In this document: positions 62,914-64,000 of the stretch, piece after piece
Layout of the letters: the number at the start of each line of letters is the position of its first letter
How positions within the stretch are numbered: position 1 is the first letter of the stretch
Source of the DNA: Fibrobacter sp. UWB11
GTDB lineage: Bacteria; Fibrobacterota; Fibrobacteria; Fibrobacterales; Fibrobacteraceae
NCBI RefSeq assembly: GCF_900143015.1
Contig: NZ_FSRT01000001.1
Location: 124,001 to 188,000 of the forward strand
Direction of reading: 5' to 3'
DNA length: 64,000 nucleotides
Position numbers and translations under genes: made by a program
The notes under the pieces: model-generated
What the model saw: the letters and a program-made list of their open reading frames with translations, nothing else
Database searches by the model: none
Told to the model about the DNA's origin: nothing

Positions 62914-64000
62914 TTACGGATAGCAATAGCCTCTGTTGTACGGGCCGATAGACATGATGTTGAATTTGCCTGCAGAACCGGATTTGCCGTGTGCTAGAAA
63001 ATGAACTGCGGCAAGTGATTTGGCTGCTTCGGTTCCAGAAATCTTTTTGTCTCCATCGTACCATGATGGCTGCTGGAATTGCGACCATTTCACGTACACC
63101 GTGTTGACTTCTTTGCTTGCAGGAACCGAAACGATTGGCAATGCGTAATTCAGTTCTTCGTCTTTTTTATCGCCGAGTCCCATTTGTATATACATGTCAT
63201 TGTCGGATGTGTACGAAACGCAAACCCCGCCCATGTTTGTTGCATTTACTGTTGTCAGGTAAGCTTTGTTGCTTGCTGGGTCGGTTGCTTCTCCCGCTAT
63301 AATGATGCCTATTCCTGCAAATGGGTCTTTTTCATCGGGGAATTGGAATTTATCAAGATTGTATTCCGCGCAAATACCCTTACATTCTTCTATAAGCTCC
63401 ATTCTCCAACTGTCAAAGGAGTCCTCGCTGAAGTTGTCATAAGGCGGGTCTAACGGCCAGGTTATTGATGAGGCGCCATTTTGCTGGTCATCGAAAATGC
63501 TGAACCATATACCTGATGTTTTACTCCCGTTATCGTAACCGGTTTTGATTTCGAAATCTCTAGAACCGTGCCAAGTTTGGAATGGGTTTATAGATAGTTG
63601 TGCGACGGAATCTACATTTGGTAAAGTTCTGCAACTTCCGTAGCGACCGATAGACATGATGTTCAATTGGTTGGATTTGTCTTGGTTGCCCCTTAGCATA
63701 AACATTAGCGAGACGAGGTTCTTGGCCGCATCTACGCCGGTGATTTTCATATTGCCTGTGCCATCTTGTTTGAAATCTTTCCAAGTGAATTCTTTCATGA
63801 CAGGGGAGGTTGCAGGCGGGAGCGTTACGCGAGGAAAATCGGGTTCGAGAAACGTGTTCGAATTTTCGTCAATGTGCATTTCGAGCGAAATGTCCGAATC
63901 GGATGTGTAAACGACACAAATGCCATCTATGTCGGAAACATCAGCGGAATAAAGCTTATCTAGGTCGTCAATGCCAGCAATGTTAAATCCGATGCCTGCG
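62914..64000 (-). CDS. Carbohydrate-binding-like repeat protein, 5-prime end outside the window
   Basis: The frame stays open to the last base, so the N-terminus is beyond the window. The visible 361 residues hold the end of one domain (DIDGICVVYTS, WKDFKQDG, NIMSIGRYGSC) and one complete domain (FQTWHGSRDFEIKTGYDNG, GICAEYNLDK, GVCVSYTS, WSQFQQPSWYDGDKKISG, NIMSIGPYNRGYC). It is the same domain family as the 60433-62010 product. No signal peptide can be seen because the start is missing. Terminator at 62851-62890. Confidence 0.78.
   Translation of the reverse strand, partial: AGIGFNIAGIDDLDKLYSADVSDIDGICVVYTSDSDISLEMHIDENSNTFLEPDFPRVTLPPATSPVMKEFTWKDFKQDGTGNMKITGVDAAKNLVSLMFMLRGNQDKSNQLNIMSIGRYGSCRTLPNVDSVAQLSINPFQTWHGSRDFEIKTGYDNGSKTSGIWFSIFDDQQNGASSITWPLDPPYDNFSEDSFDSWRMELIEECKGICAEYNLDKFQFPDEKDPFAGIGIIIAGEATDPASNKAYLTTVNATNMGGVCVSYTSDNDMYIQMGLGDKKDEELNYALPIVSVPASKEVNTVYVKWSQFQQPSWYDGDKKISGTEAAKSLAAVHFLAHGKSGSAGKFNIMSIGPYNRGYCYP

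Overview
The window looks like chromosome from a Gram-negative relative of Fibrobacter succinogenes (phylum Fibrobacterota). The reasons are a FISUMP-type (Fib_succ_major) lipoprotein, several lipoproteins with long serine-rich linkers after the lipobox, a lipid A gene (lpxB), many outer-membrane beta-barrel candidates ending in aromatic residues, and a family of small GGCGAT/ATGACA palindromes scattered between and inside genes. This is inference from families and style; no 16S gene is present.

Layout. Bases 1-4050 are an AT-rich accessory patch: a cut-off unknown gene, an ORF6N/PLD-like protein, and a minus-strand set of alpha/beta-hydrolase and SLOG-domain genes present once as separate genes and once as a fused, degenerate copy, preceded by an array of five palindromes. 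Bases 4047-9230 hold a GNAT acetyltransferase, a histidine-phosphatase lipoprotein, an NAD(P)-binding protein, a PutP symporter and a beta-barrel protein. Bases 9231-11731 hold two identical tRNA-Gly genes plus tRNA 3-prime fragments, with a FISUMP lipoprotein between them. Bases 11732-21131 hold hemW, a sigma-70 factor, a methyltransferase/GT4/membrane-protein operon, a UvrD-PlsC fusion, murI and an unknown gene.

Bases 21249-29277 carry an outer-membrane/lipoprotein pair, a second membrane protein/methyltransferase/GT4 set and a double LamG-like lipoprotein. Bases 29346-36261 are core genes dnaE, lpxB and a convergent mutL whose endonuclease residues are replaced. Bases 36363-45222 hold an unknown gene, a structured-RNA candidate, thrC, and an apparent operon of lipoprotein, FadL-like porin, DUF4912 protein and GH57 glucan-branching-type enzyme. 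Bases 45236-49306 are a minus-strand operon with ubiD and a secreted HExxH protease. Bases 49401-54770 are a cell-surface glycan cluster (Wzx-like flippase and four glycosyltransferases). Bases 54906-58700 are three tandem paralogous secreted proteins of unknown family. Bases 58848-64000 hold purF and lipoproteins made of repeated carbohydrate-binding-like domains, the last one cut by the window end.

The most promising candidates for something undescribed are the paired active/degenerate hydrolase-SLOG set with its palindrome array (1510-4024), the UvrD-PlsC fusion (17298-19601), and the palindromic repeat that is translated in frame inside two proteins.
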